A stretch of DNA of 64,000 nucleotides. Source: Paenibacillus mesophilus. GTDB taxonomy: Bacteria; Bacillota; Bacilli; Paenibacillales; NBRC-103111. The position numbers and the translations under genes are program-made. Positions within the stretch are counted from its first letter, which is position 1. The number at the start of each line of letters is the position of its first letter. Below the pieces are notes generated by a model. It did not search any database. It was given only the letters and a program-made list of their open reading frames with translations, and was not told the DNA's origin. This document shows positions 34,584-42,739 of the stretch, one piece after another. The DNA lies in the NCBI RefSeq assembly GCF_005938385.1, contig NZ_VCRA01000004.1:436206-500205 (forward strand). Direction: 5' to 3'.

Positions 34584-36433
34584 GATTGACATTCCTCCAA
34601 TTGTTCAAGAAATAGTATTGTGGAATTTATGTACGGTATAGCCGACCTCTCTGCGTCTCGGGCTTGCTTCAGTAAGCGCACTACGGCTATTCCGCCCGCC
34701 TGCGCCGGGGGAGCTTGCGTATCTTCGGGGAACAGAGGAGCCAGTCGTGCCACCTTCGATAACGCGTCAGCCGCCTGGGCATATGCATCGGCGACCTGAA
34801 GAAGCAGTTCCCTCAGCGTTTCTGCACCTTGTTCCATGGAGTCCGTTTGCTCTGCCATCGACCGCAAGTACCCGGAAGCATGGCGTCTCGCATCGGCATA
34901 CACATGCGCGAGATACTTATGGCCGTACTTGGACGAAGAGGATTCGTCCTGCTCCACATGCGAGATCCACGTATCGTAGGCATCCAGACCCGACGCGTAA
35001 GAAAGAAATCCGGAGGCGAACACGAATCCGTCGCCTTTTCTTCCCATCTGCTCGGCTTGCCGCAATATGGCCGCCCAATGTTTCCGCTGCTGTTGGGATA
35101 GGGTCTGGATGGCAAGGGTCGGCACTTTCTTTACGGCAGTACCTGTCTGTTTCGGCTCGATGCCGCATAAGAAGCGAAGCGGTATTTGCGCCAGTTCGGA
35201 ATACGTGAGCGTTTTGGTGTACGGGGCCGTGTTGTCAGTCATGTACACTTCTCCTCGCTTGTCATCGTAACCGTAAATGAGGTTCCACTCGTGAACAAAG
35301 GGCCGCTTAACATACGTATCGAAAACCATGACAGGGCTGCCGGCATCGATGAATCGACGGACGAACCCGGTGATGACTCCCGGTTCCTCGCGTACGATCG
35401 GAAACGTTTCGACAACCGCCCCCAGCGGTACGTGCAGCACCGGAAGCTGACCGTACAGAAATTGGGGGGATAACCCGTACCTTTCCAAAGCGCTTTTGAT
35501 CGTGGACGTCCAATCGAACACAAAGGCTCCGTCCGCATAGGTAGTGCGGTGCGAAATCTTCGTGCGAAACGCGAATCCCGTCTCGGCCATAAGTTTGCAA
35601 ATGCTGCAGTCGCCTCCGGCCGCCCGTATCATTTTGGCAAGGCGATCCAGAAGCGAATAAGCGGCATCGACCTGCTGAATCCCGTCTATTTTCAGCAGCT
35701 TCATGATGCCCTCTTTGCCGGGCTGCCTTCGCCGGTTCCCGATTTGCCATACGCCTTTGGCGTGCTCTTCGCGAACTTTTTGCTTGGACCGCTGTATCGA
35801 AGAGTATACGGCTCTCGTTGTCGTCTGAAACAGAAGCGATATTTCCTCCGGCGCCCACTGCTTGAAAAAGTAAGATTCGAACATCGCCCTCTCCTTGCGG
35901 TTTAAACAATAAAGGAGGGAAGTGATCAGATCCATCGTTTCTTGGCGGATCAAACGTTCCGCGGGATCACTGATAGGATTCGAGCTATTCCTGCGCGTCA
36001 TATAGTGCAGAATGCTCTCCAAATCACCCCAATCGACATGACCGTCGGCCCTATCCGCCTCCGGTAGACGGACAAGGCTGGAGAATGGCAGCTCATGCCG
36101 AAACGGGCCGCCCCGGCGGATCCGCATAAGCGACTGGTTGCGGACGATGCGTTTCAGCCATCCCAGAAACCGCTTTGAATCGACGAGGCTCCCGATATGC
36201 AGAAACGCTTTCATAAAGGCCTCCTGAACGATATCTTCAGCCAAATGTCCGTCCTCGGTCATAGTCTTCGCCCACCTGTAAGCGTGTGAGCGATGCCGTC
36301 GCATCAGTTCGCCGAAAGCCTCCGTATCCCCGAGCTTCGCTTGCTCGGCCAGCCACTCGCTTTCCCGTTGTTCCGGATCGTCAGGCGGAATCTCCCGTTT
36401 TACGGGTGCTGCCTCGGTATGTTCCGTCTGCAT
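34580..36433 (-). CDS. Sigma-70-type factor fused to a C39/BtrH-like peptidase-fold domain
   Basis: About 617 aa. N-terminal ECF-like regions: sigma-2 (GDTEAFGELMRRHRSHAYRWA...EDIVQEAFMKAF, about 30-105) and sigma-4 (LLYCLNRKERAMFESYFF...FQTTTRAVYSSIQRSKQKV, about 165-225). From about 240 to 440 a domain with Cys (GGDCSICKLMAETGF), His (FVHEWNLIYGYDD) and Asp (VYMTDNTAPY) in the order of papain-like C39/BtrH-N domains; a helical tail follows. No anti-sigma gene is visible. Start ATG 36433 has GGAAGG upstream; ATG 36472 has none. The fusion suggests ligand or peptide control of the sigma unit, inferred. Confidence 0.82.
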   Translation of the reverse strand: MQTEHTEAAPVKREIPPDDPEQRESEWLAEQAKLGDTEAFGELMRRHRSHAYRWAKTMTEDGHLAEDIVQEAFMKAFLHIGSLVDSKRFLGWLKRIVRNQSLMRIRRGGPFRHELPFSSLVRLPEADRADGHVDWGDLESILHYMTRRNSSNPISDPAERLIRQETMDLITSLLYCLNRKERAMFESYFFKQWAPEEISLLFQTTTRAVYSSIQRSKQKVREEHAKGVWQIGNRRRQPGKEGIMKLLKIDGIQQVDAAYSLLDRLAKMIRAAGGDCSICKLMAETGFAFRTKISHRTTYADGAFVFDWTSTIKSALERYGLSPQFLYGQLPVLHVPLGAVVETFPIVREEPGVITGFVRRFIDAGSPVMVFDTYVKRPFVHEWNLIYGYDDKRGEVYMTDNTAPYTKTLTYSELAQIPLRFLCGIEPKQTGTAVKKVPTLAIQTLSQQQRKHWAAILRQAEQMGRKGDGFVFASGFLSYASGLDAYDTWISHVEQDESSSSKYGHKYLAHVYADARRHASGYLRSMAEQTDSMEQGAETLRELLLQVADAYAQAADALSKVARLAPLFPEDTQAPPAQAGGIAVVRLLKQARDAERSAIPYINSTILFLEQLEECQS

Positions 36434-36593
36434 GCTCTCCGCTTCCTTCCTCTGGTTCTCGGCCCCATCCAATAAGATGCCGGCAGCAGAAAAATTGAAG
36501 CAAAATAATTAAAAAAAACTTATAGTGTCTTCACACTTAACTCCCGTCTTGATACCTAGAGAATGTGCAAACAAGATTGAGCGATATACGTGT

Positions 36594-36622
36594 AACAAAA
36601 AAACCATTCCAAAACTGGAATG
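36594..36622 (-). terminator. Terminator after the flavoprotein pair
   Basis: CATTCC and GGAATG pair around AGTTTT on the minus strand; seven T follow. The rest of 36473-36702 (230 bp) shows no gene. Confidence 0.88.
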
Positions 36623-36702
36623 ATTAATAATTTAGCTTAGCAAAACCACAATTCGCCGCCGTCTATTCCCGGCGTGCCGGGAGTGGACAACCATCAATTT
36701 CC

Positions 36703-38019
36703 TTACGTGGTGCCGGCAAGGTGATCAGCAAGCGCCATCGCGGCGGAATAGCCGGAGCTCCAGGCCCATTGCAGGTTATAGCCGCCGCAATCCCCATCCA
36801 CATCCATCACCTCGCCGGCCAAATAGAGCCCAGGTACTAGCTTCGATTCCAGCGTTCCTTCTTTTAGCTCCTTCGTATCGATGCCGCCGGCCGTCGTTTG
36901 TGCATTCGTGAAGCCATTGGTATCGGTCACGATAAATTCCCAACGCTTCATGAGTCGATACAAGATTTTCTTGGTTTTCCACGATAGATCCTGACATAGC
37001 AGGTTCGGCTCTTGATCGATTCCCGCTTCTTTCAGCAGGACCGGGATCAGCTTCTTGTTTAAGATACCGATCAAGGAGGCCGCAACCGTCCGGTGTCCGA
37101 ACGTCCCCCAGTGCGTATCCAGAAAATCGACGACTTCTACCTCCGTGCGGTCCGGCATCATATCAAGCGATAAGGTCACCGTTTCTCCTCTTGCGAGTTG
37201 ATACGCAGCCTTCCGGCTTAACTGGAGAATCGGCGGGCCGGAGGCGCCGTAGTCCGTAAACAAAATTTCCCCGTATTCGCTGCGGATGACTTCGCCGTTT
37301 ACGATGATATGGCCCAGTCCCTCGAATTTGACGCCGGACAGCTCCTTCAGATACGGATATTCCAGCTTCAATTGCACGATCCCGGGCACAGGATCGATCA
37401 GGGTGTGTCCCAGTCGCTGGGCAAGCGTGTAACCGGAGCCATCCGTTCCTGTTTTTGGAGCGGTAAGACCGCCGGTACAGAGGAAGATGTAATCGCTGGT
37501 ATATACGACCTGTCCCTCTGTCTCCGTCTGGCACAGAATCGTGAATCGCGGATGTTCCCTCGACACGGTAACGTCCAATACTTTGGTCTTGAAGTATATC
37601 GGAACATTCCGATCCTCCAGCGCAATTCGGAAAATATCCAACACCGATGCAGCTTGCAGCGACATCGGATACATCCGGCCATTCTCCACGGCGATCAGCG
37701 GAAGGCCGAGCGTATTGAAGAAATCGACGGTTTGCCGGACGCCGAATTGCTGCAGCACAGGCAGCGGAAATTCCGTTTGATTGCTGTGATATTTTCGCGA
37801 TAAAGCGACCGCTTCGTCCGTACCCGTCGCAGTGGATTCGTTCGTAATGTTGCAACGTCCATTGCCGGTCGTTAGTACCTTCTTTCCGACCCGGTCGTTG
37901 CTTTCAATGATCGCGGTATCGATCCCTAGGTCTCGTGCAGTAACGGCGGCCATAAGACCTGAAGCGCCTGCACCAATAATGAACAGCTTGTGGTGCTTAG
38001 AAGTCTGAGACTCATACAT
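36703..38019 (-). CDS. HI0933/YhiN-type flavoprotein (NAD(P)/FAD oxidoreductase), copy 2
   Basis: 438 aa. FAD-binding GxGxxG (FIIGAGASGLMAAVTARDLG), FLCTGGLTAPKTG, and C-terminal YLAGEVMDVDGDCGGYNLQWAWSSG, all diagnostic of the HI0933 family, whose substrate is unknown. ATG 38019 has AAAGGA 9 nt upstream; a further ATG at 38049 overlaps the upstream stop. Close paralog of the gene at 38046, the two forming a tandem repeat of the whole gene. Confidence 0.93.
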   Translation of the reverse strand: MYESQTSKHHKLFIIGAGASGLMAAVTARDLGIDTAIIESNDRVGKKVLTTGNGRCNITNESTATGTDEAVALSRKYHSNQTEFPLPVLQQFGVRQTVDFFNTLGLPLIAVENGRMYPMSLQAASVLDIFRIALEDRNVPIYFKTKVLDVTVSREHPRFTILCQTETEGQVVYTSDYIFLCTGGLTAPKTGTDGSGYTLAQRLGHTLIDPVPGIVQLKLEYPYLKELSGVKFEGLGHIIVNGEVIRSEYGEILFTDYGASGPPILQLSRKAAYQLARGETVTLSLDMMPDRTEVEVVDFLDTHWGTFGHRTVAASLIGILNKKLIPVLLKEAGIDQEPNLLCQDLSWKTKKILYRLMKRWEFIVTDTNGFTNAQTTAGGIDTKELKEGTLESKLVPGLYLAGEVMDVDGDCGGYNLQWAWSSGYSAAMALADHLAGTT

Positions 38020-38045
38020 ATTTGGCATTCCTTTTTCCAATGGTT

Positions 38046-39356
38046 TCATTTGAAAATGTGTTTACCGAGCGCCATCGCGGCCGAATAGCCGGAGCTCCAG
38101 GCCCATTGCAGGTTATAGCCGCCGAAGTCGCCGTCGACATCCATCACCTCGCCGGCCAAATAGAGCCCAGGCACGAGCTTGGATTCCAACGTATTCGCGA
38201 CGAGTTCTTTCGTAGCGATGCCGCCGGCCGTCGCTTGCGCGTTCTCGAAGCTATGGGTATCGGTCACTTTAAAGTCCCAACGCTTCAATATCTTATAAAA
38301 GATCCCTTTTGTTTTCCACGAGAGATCCTGGCAAAGCAGGTTCGGCTCATGACCGATTCCCGCTTCCTTCAGCAGGACGGGGATCAGCTTCTTGTGTAAA
38401 AACCCGATGAAGGATTCCGCGACCGTCCGGTGTGCGAACGTTCCCCAGTTCATCTCCAGAAATTCGATAACCTCCTCCTCCGTACGGCCCGGCATCAAAT
38501 CGACGGATACGGTCACGGAATCCCCTCTCGCGAGATGAACGGCAGCCTTTCGGCCGAGCTGGAGAATCGGCGGGCCGGAGAGGCCGTATTCGGCGAAATG
38601 AATTTCGCCGGTTTCGCTGCGGACGACTTCGCCGTTCACGAGGATGTGGGCTCGTCCCTGAAGTTTGATGCCGGACAGCGCCTTCAGATGCGGATATTGC
38701 ACCTTCAATTGCACGATGGCCGGCACCGGCTCGATCAAGGTGTGCCCCATGCGCTGGGCCAGCGCATACCCGGACCCATCCGTTCCCGCATTCGGGCCGG
38801 TAAGACCGCCCGTACATAGAAACAGGTATTCGCTGGTATAGACAACCTGCTCCTCTGTCTCGGTTCGGCATGTAATCTTGAATCGCGGAGGATCCTTCGA
38901 TACGGTAACATCCAGCACTTTGTTGTTGAGGTATACCGGAACGTTCCGATCCTCTAGCGCGAGCTCGAAAATATCCAACACGGATGCAGCCTGCAGCGAC
39001 ATTGGATACATGAAGCCCTCTTTCAATCTTGTAAGTGGAAGGCCGAGCACATTGAAGAAATCAATGGTCTGACGGATGCCGAATTGCTGCAGCACAGGCA
39101 GGGGAAATTCAGCCTGACTGCTGTGATACTTGCGCGATAAAGCCACCGCTTCGTCCGTACCCGTCGCAGTGGATTCGTTCGTAATATTGCAGCGGCCGTC
39201 GCCTGTCATTGAGATCTTCTTTCCAATCCGGTCGTTACTCTCCAGTATGGCGGTATCGATACCCAGGTCCCGCGCAGTAACGGCAGCCATGAGTCCTGAT
39301 GCGCCTGCGCCGATAATAATCAGCTTGTGGTGCATGGAAGCCTGATAATCGTACAT
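38046..39356 (-). CDS. HI0933/YhiN-type flavoprotein, copy 1
   Basis: 436 aa, near-identical in layout to the downstream copy (IIIGAGASGLMAAVTARDLG; FLCTGGLTGPNAG; AGEVMDVDGDFGGYNLQWAW). Upstream of it, GTG 39371 is an alternative start. The copies differ by scattered substitutions, so the duplication is not recent and both frames are kept intact. Confidence 0.92.
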   Translation of the reverse strand: MYDYQASMHHKLIIIGAGASGLMAAVTARDLGIDTAILESNDRIGKKISMTGDGRCNITNESTATGTDEAVALSRKYHSSQAEFPLPVLQQFGIRQTIDFFNVLGLPLTRLKEGFMYPMSLQAASVLDIFELALEDRNVPVYLNNKVLDVTVSKDPPRFKITCRTETEEQVVYTSEYLFLCTGGLTGPNAGTDGSGYALAQRMGHTLIEPVPAIVQLKVQYPHLKALSGIKLQGRAHILVNGEVVRSETGEIHFAEYGLSGPPILQLGRKAAVHLARGDSVTVSVDLMPGRTEEEVIEFLEMNWGTFAHRTVAESFIGFLHKKLIPVLLKEAGIGHEPNLLCQDLSWKTKGIFYKILKRWDFKVTDTHSFENAQATAGGIATKELVANTLESKLVPGLYLAGEVMDVDGDFGGYNLQWAWSSGYSAAMALGKHIFK

Positions 39357-39371
39357 GGTTGGTCGATGCAC

Positions 39372-39920
39372 CCTTTGTCCAATGGATTTATATAGGAAGT
39401 GTGAAGTGTGATTAATACTTGAAAAGCACCGACGCGCTTTATGACATTATTGCACAAGTGTAACCATCGCTTGCAATCGAGCCAAATGTAGCAAAAAACC
39501 AAAGCGCGTTCCATAAGCTACTGGATCTGTCCGGTTGCCTGCCGAAGCATATTCGACGAGGACACAACCTTAGCGGTAGATTGCATATTTTGGGTTACTT
39601 CAATCTGAATTTTCAAAACGAAAAGAGCCTGCCACCGAACTCCAGTGGCAAAGCTTCTTTCCGTTTTTGTGGATTTGGCATATGGAGTCGAGGGGAGTAT
39701 CGTAATCTTCTGGAACCATATGCTCGATGTTATGGCAGACCTTGCTACCCGATGTTTCAGCCATGGAAGCTCACCCCATATACGATGAGCCGGTTTCTAT
39801 CAGGTTCTTTTGCGTGGACGACCTTCGGGAAAAAGCGCGTAGACCGTCTTCAACAAGATGAAGTCACTCGCCTTCAGGATGGGGAATGGATAATTTCCCT
39901 TTTTACGAGACTTGAGAACG
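39372..39920. other. Non-coding mosaic with an ssrA-end-like repeat
   Basis: 549 bp without a credible gene. It holds a terminator-like hairpin (GCCACCG...CAGTGGC about 39632-39651, then TTTTT) followed by TATGGAGTCGAGGGGAGT (39681-39698), nearly the 3' end of ssrA. The rest shows no recognisable content. Confidence 0.6.
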
Positions 39921-40895
39921 TTATAACAACTCTCTTCTTAGTTGTTCGGCCGATTTGGGAGACAAGTACCCAAAAGGAATGTCGAATACCGTTTTCGCCC
40001 CTACAAAGCCTTCCTTCGCAAATCTGCTGATTGCTCTAGCATAAGCGACCAGTACACTGCCGGTAAATTCAGGGTTGCTGGCCAGATTAAGTCCAAATTC
40101 TATAATTTGCTTGCTATCGGCTCCTGTTATCCCGCTTCTAAGAACAAGTCCTCCGTGAGGCATTAAAGAATGTTTCTCCCGCAATTCTTCGGCACTAATA
40201 AAATGGACTTGAGTTTCGTAATCGGCAAAATAGTCCGGCATCGTTGTAATCTCTTTTTCGATGCGAGACAGATCTTCACCAGGCTCCGCTACAACGAAGC
40301 ATTCTCTCAGGTGCTTATCTCTTGCGGACAATACCGGATTCTCTCCCTTTCTTACCAGGTTAACCGCTTCCTCATTAGGAACCGTATACTGCACCGCGTT
40401 GTTTACGCCTTGAATTCGACGAATCGCATCCGAATGCCCTTGACTCACCCCTTTGCCCCAGAACGTATATTCCTTTCCTTCAGGTAATACGGCTTCAGCC
40501 AGCAAACGGTTTAGCGAAAACAGTCCCGGGTCCCATCCCGTTGAAATTACACTGGCATGTCCGCTTTTCTTTGCCGAAGCATCTACCGAATCAAAATATT
40601 CATTGATTTTAGCGTGCCTGTCAAAGCTGTCCACGGTATGGAACATGGAGGCGATAGACGGGCCTTGCTCCGGTAAATCCGTTGCCGAACCGCCGCATAA
40701 TATCATTACATCGATTTTCCCTATATAATTATCGATTTCAGACATATGTACCATTTTTGCAGTTGAAGGCATGCTTTCGGGTTGACGTCTAGTAAAAATC
40801 GCTGCAAGCTCCATATCCGGATTTTGCCGAATGGCCGATTCAACGCCACGGCCCAAATTTCCGTAACCCACTATGCCTACTTTAATCTTGTCCAA
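39921..40895 (-). CDS. ddh: meso-Diaminopimelate D-dehydrogenase
   Basis: 324 aa. Starts with the NADP fold KIKVGIVGYGNLGRGVE; contains family segments VISTGWDPGLFSLNR, FWGKGVSQGHSDAIRRI and GLVLRSGITG. It converts tetrahydrodipicolinate to meso-DAP in one step (lysine and cell-wall synthesis), the short route used by some Bacillales and corynebacteria. TTG 40895 has GGGGG 7 nt upstream and matches the usual family start. It lies between ssrA-like repeats, so possible acquired status should be considered. Confidence 0.93.
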   Translation of the reverse strand: MDKIKVGIVGYGNLGRGVESAIRQNPDMELAAIFTRRQPESMPSTAKMVHMSEIDNYIGKIDVMILCGGSATDLPEQGPSIASMFHTVDSFDRHAKINEYFDSVDASAKKSGHASVISTGWDPGLFSLNRLLAEAVLPEGKEYTFWGKGVSQGHSDAIRRIQGVNNAVQYTVPNEEAVNLVRKGENPVLSARDKHLRECFVVAEPGEDLSRIEKEITTMPDYFADYETQVHFISAEELREKHSLMPHGGLVLRSGITGADSKQIIEFGLNLASNPEFTGSVLVAYARAISRFAKEGFVGAKTVFDIPFGYLSPKSAEQLRRELL

Positions 40896-41022
40896 GTTAA
40901 TTACCCCCATCATAATTGAATATGTTTCCAGTAACCTCTCTTCGGCCGCCACTGGTTATACAAAGAAACCGCCTAAAGCGCATAGGAATAACGCCAGCTA
41001 TGAGCCAAGCTGGACAAAATAT

Positions 41023-41038
41023 CGTGCCTGCAGGCACG
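41023..41038. repeat. 16-bp perfect palindrome after rplY
   Basis: CGTGCCTGCAGGCACG, 39 nt past the rplY stop. It could form a hairpin without T run, or be a protein site. The surrounding 40896-41076 has no gene. Confidence 0.45.
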
Positions 41039-41076
41039 CTGCAAGCACAATATTCTCCTTACACGAATGGGTGAAG

Positions 41077-41625
41077 TTAAGGTTTAACGACCGAGAGAAG
41101 AAACTCATTATCCTCTGAAATGACCGTAACCTCTGACGTAAACTTCGCATCTTTTACATACAACGCTTCTCCGACATCCATACCGCCGATGTCAAATTCA
41201 ACCTCAGTCGGCAAATATCTCGGTAATGCCTCCACCTCGATAAATGCACGCTGGATTTGCACAACCCCGCCTTGTTTCGTGCCGATCGGTGTGCCATAGA
41301 ACTTGACCGGAATTTTTGTACGCACAATTTCGTTCGTCTGCACCTGCTGAAAATCGACATGCAGCAAATCACGTGTAACCGAGTCACGCTGGATATCCTC
41401 CAGCAGTACGGTGAGTGGATCTTTCCCTTCAAATTGCAGCTCGATAAAACCGGCTGCGCCTTGCTTCAACCATCTTTGAAACTGTGCCGTTGAAATATGA
41501 ATCATCTCATTCTCCGCATGTTTACCGAAGACAATGCCAGGCAGACGTCCGGATTTGCGCAAATCCCGAAGTCCGGATGAATGTAATCGCATGCGGGGCT
41601 CCGCTTGAAAATAAGTAGTGGTCAT
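41077..41625 (-). CDS. rplY: Ribosomal protein L25 / general stress protein Ctc
   Basis: 182 aa. L25 N-terminal domain (RKSGRLPGIVFGKHAENEMIHIS, VLLEDIQRD, HVDFQQV) plus the C-terminal TL5/Ctc domain. It binds 5S rRNA. ATG 41625 has GAGGAG about 10 nt upstream. Leader element and promoter upstream; a 27-codon frame ends 1 nt before this start. Normally near pth; here it is isolated in a region with repeats. Confidence 0.94.
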   Translation of the reverse strand: MTTTYFQAEPRMRLHSSGLRDLRKSGRLPGIVFGKHAENEMIHISTAQFQRWLKQGAAGFIELQFEGKDPLTVLLEDIQRDSVTRDLLHVDFQQVQTNEIVRTKIPVKFYGTPIGTKQGGVVQIQRAFIEVEALPRYLPTEVEFDIGGMDVGEALYVKDAKFTSEVTVISEDNEFLLSVVKP

Positions 41626-41626
41626 G

Positions 41627-41710
41627 CTATGCTCGCTCCTCATTGTACGATTTTTGAGTACTTTTCATAGACAAACAATCTACCCCTGACGGGGCTACGA
41701 AGAGAAACAT
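41627..41710 (-). CDS. Small upstream open frame in the rplY leader, 27 aa
   Basis: ATG 41710 with GGAGGTG upstream; product opens MFLFVAPSGVDCLSMK. Its TAG ends one nucleotide before the rplY ATG, so it could couple to or regulate L25 translation. The alternative is a chance frame in a structured leader (CCCC GTCA GGGG hairpin within it). Confidence 0.42.
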   Translation of the reverse strand: MFLFVAPSGVDCLSMKSTQKSYNEERA

Positions 41711-41739
41711 AGCATCACCACCTCCACATCCAATCGGAT

Positions 41740-41803
41740 ACATTTAATGTAAAATCCCCGTAAGTATGCACGAAGGCACTCCACTCCGAAGAGTAGAATG
41801 CCT
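41740..41803 (-). promoter_or_regulatory. Structured 5' leader element, copy B
   Basis: A perfect 13-bp stem (AGGCATTCTACTC / GAGTGGAGTGCCT) closed by a TTCG loop, then about 14 nt, then GGGGATTTTACATTAAATGT. Same order and the same conserved box as at 26780-26840, but with a different stem sequence that is still fully paired. Confidence 0.65.
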
Positions 41804-41816
41804 ATGGGATGCTTCT

Positions 41817-41845
41817 ACCATATCATAGAATGACCATCTTGTCGA
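41817..41845 (-). promoter_or_regulatory. Promoter of the rplY transcript
   Basis: TCGACA, 17 bp, TATGGT on the minus strand; start would fall at the base of the leader hairpin. Confidence 0.6.
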
Positions 41846-41916
41846 TTAGATCAAGGCGCTGTACGGAAGCGGTTTACAGGAATGACGGCACTAAACTGTT
41901 CAAGTTTGTTCCCTTT

Positions 41917-42075
41917 GCAGATCGCAGCGGTTGATTTCGATTGCGCGCTCCCTCCGCTTCGCTCCAGTCCGCGCGATCGACCCCAATGTCCTTCGAACAG
42001 GGCCTCTCTCCCCTTCTCCCAGTACCAGACAAAAAAGCACTCTAAGGGTGCTCTTGTTTGGTATGGAGGCGAACC
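41917..42075. repeat. Degenerate copy of the region downstream of ssrA
   Basis: Begins GCAGATCGCAGCGG, runs through the same GC-rich stretch (GCGCGCTCCCT...CCGCGCGATCG) seen at 44431 and 44657, has a terminator-like hairpin (GCACTCTAAGGGTGC after six A) and ends TATGGAGGCGA, like the ssrA 3' end. Confidence 0.75.
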
Positions 42076-42192
42076 GTGCCTGTGTAAGACCACAATTCGC
42101 CGCTACTTGATGATTCGGTTGTTTGGGGAAGTGGCTTGAATAAACCTGAGTCGTTTTCTGTAATAGTCAGTCTTTCTTAATTTTCTTGGAAC

Positions 42193-42488
42193 ATCACCAT
42201 CCCAATCGACCAGCCAAAGAGTCAAGGTATCGATGGATGGTAAGGGCCGAGCGGCGGATCACAGTCGCATAGAACTCTATTTCCGCTCGCTCAAATATGA
42301 GTGCATCTATTTGAATGAATTCGAAGACCCTCGCACGTTACGCAAAGGGTTAGCTCGTTATGTCCAATTTTTATAACCAGGAACGCCCGCACCAATCTCT
42401 TAATGAAGCGAAGCCCGACCAATTTTACGCCCACACTGTTGAAAAAATCGCATCCAAAAACACTAGGCCCACGAGAAGGAGGACATAA
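42193..42488 (+). pseudogene. IS3-family transposase remnant
   Basis: Three conceptual frames carry the C-terminal rve integrase core: TIPIDQPKSQGIDGW, then DGKGRAADHSRIELYFRSLK, then FYNQERPHQSLNEAKPDQF. Stops and frame changes separate them; only about 95 codons remain, so the element is dead. It lies between the ssrA-region copy and the ssrA fragment. Confidence 0.82.
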
Positions 42489-42526
42489 CTTATTCCTCAA
42501 AAATCGTGTCTTAGGGGGAGCATTAC

Positions 42527-42590
42527 ACTAGAGGTGAACCCCTATCTTTGCACATAGGCAATGCGAGTTAGAAGCACGAGAGCAGGTTGC
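42527..42590 (-). pseudogene. ssrA (tmRNA) fragment
   Basis: About 64 bp (AGAGGTGAACCCCTATC...GCACATAGGCAATGC...TTAGAAGC) align at roughly 70 percent by eye to 44979-45042 inside the intact ssrA, same orientation. The IS3 remnant abuts it, as if an element had inserted in a second ssrA copy. Confidence 0.62.
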
Positions 42591-42739
42591 GGTGCTCCAT
42601 CTGATAGGTTGGTAGAGGTAAAACCATTTCCTATGTAAAAACTCCATTCTACTTAGCATGATAATGAGAATTGATTAATTCGAACATAGCTCTTCCTATC
42701 CAACTTAATATTAATTCAATGCTATAATAGTAGTACACT

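Noticed and set aside
39581-40030. 149-codon plus-strand frame
   Set aside because: Overlaps the ssrA-end repeat and the end of ddh in antisense; no coding signature.
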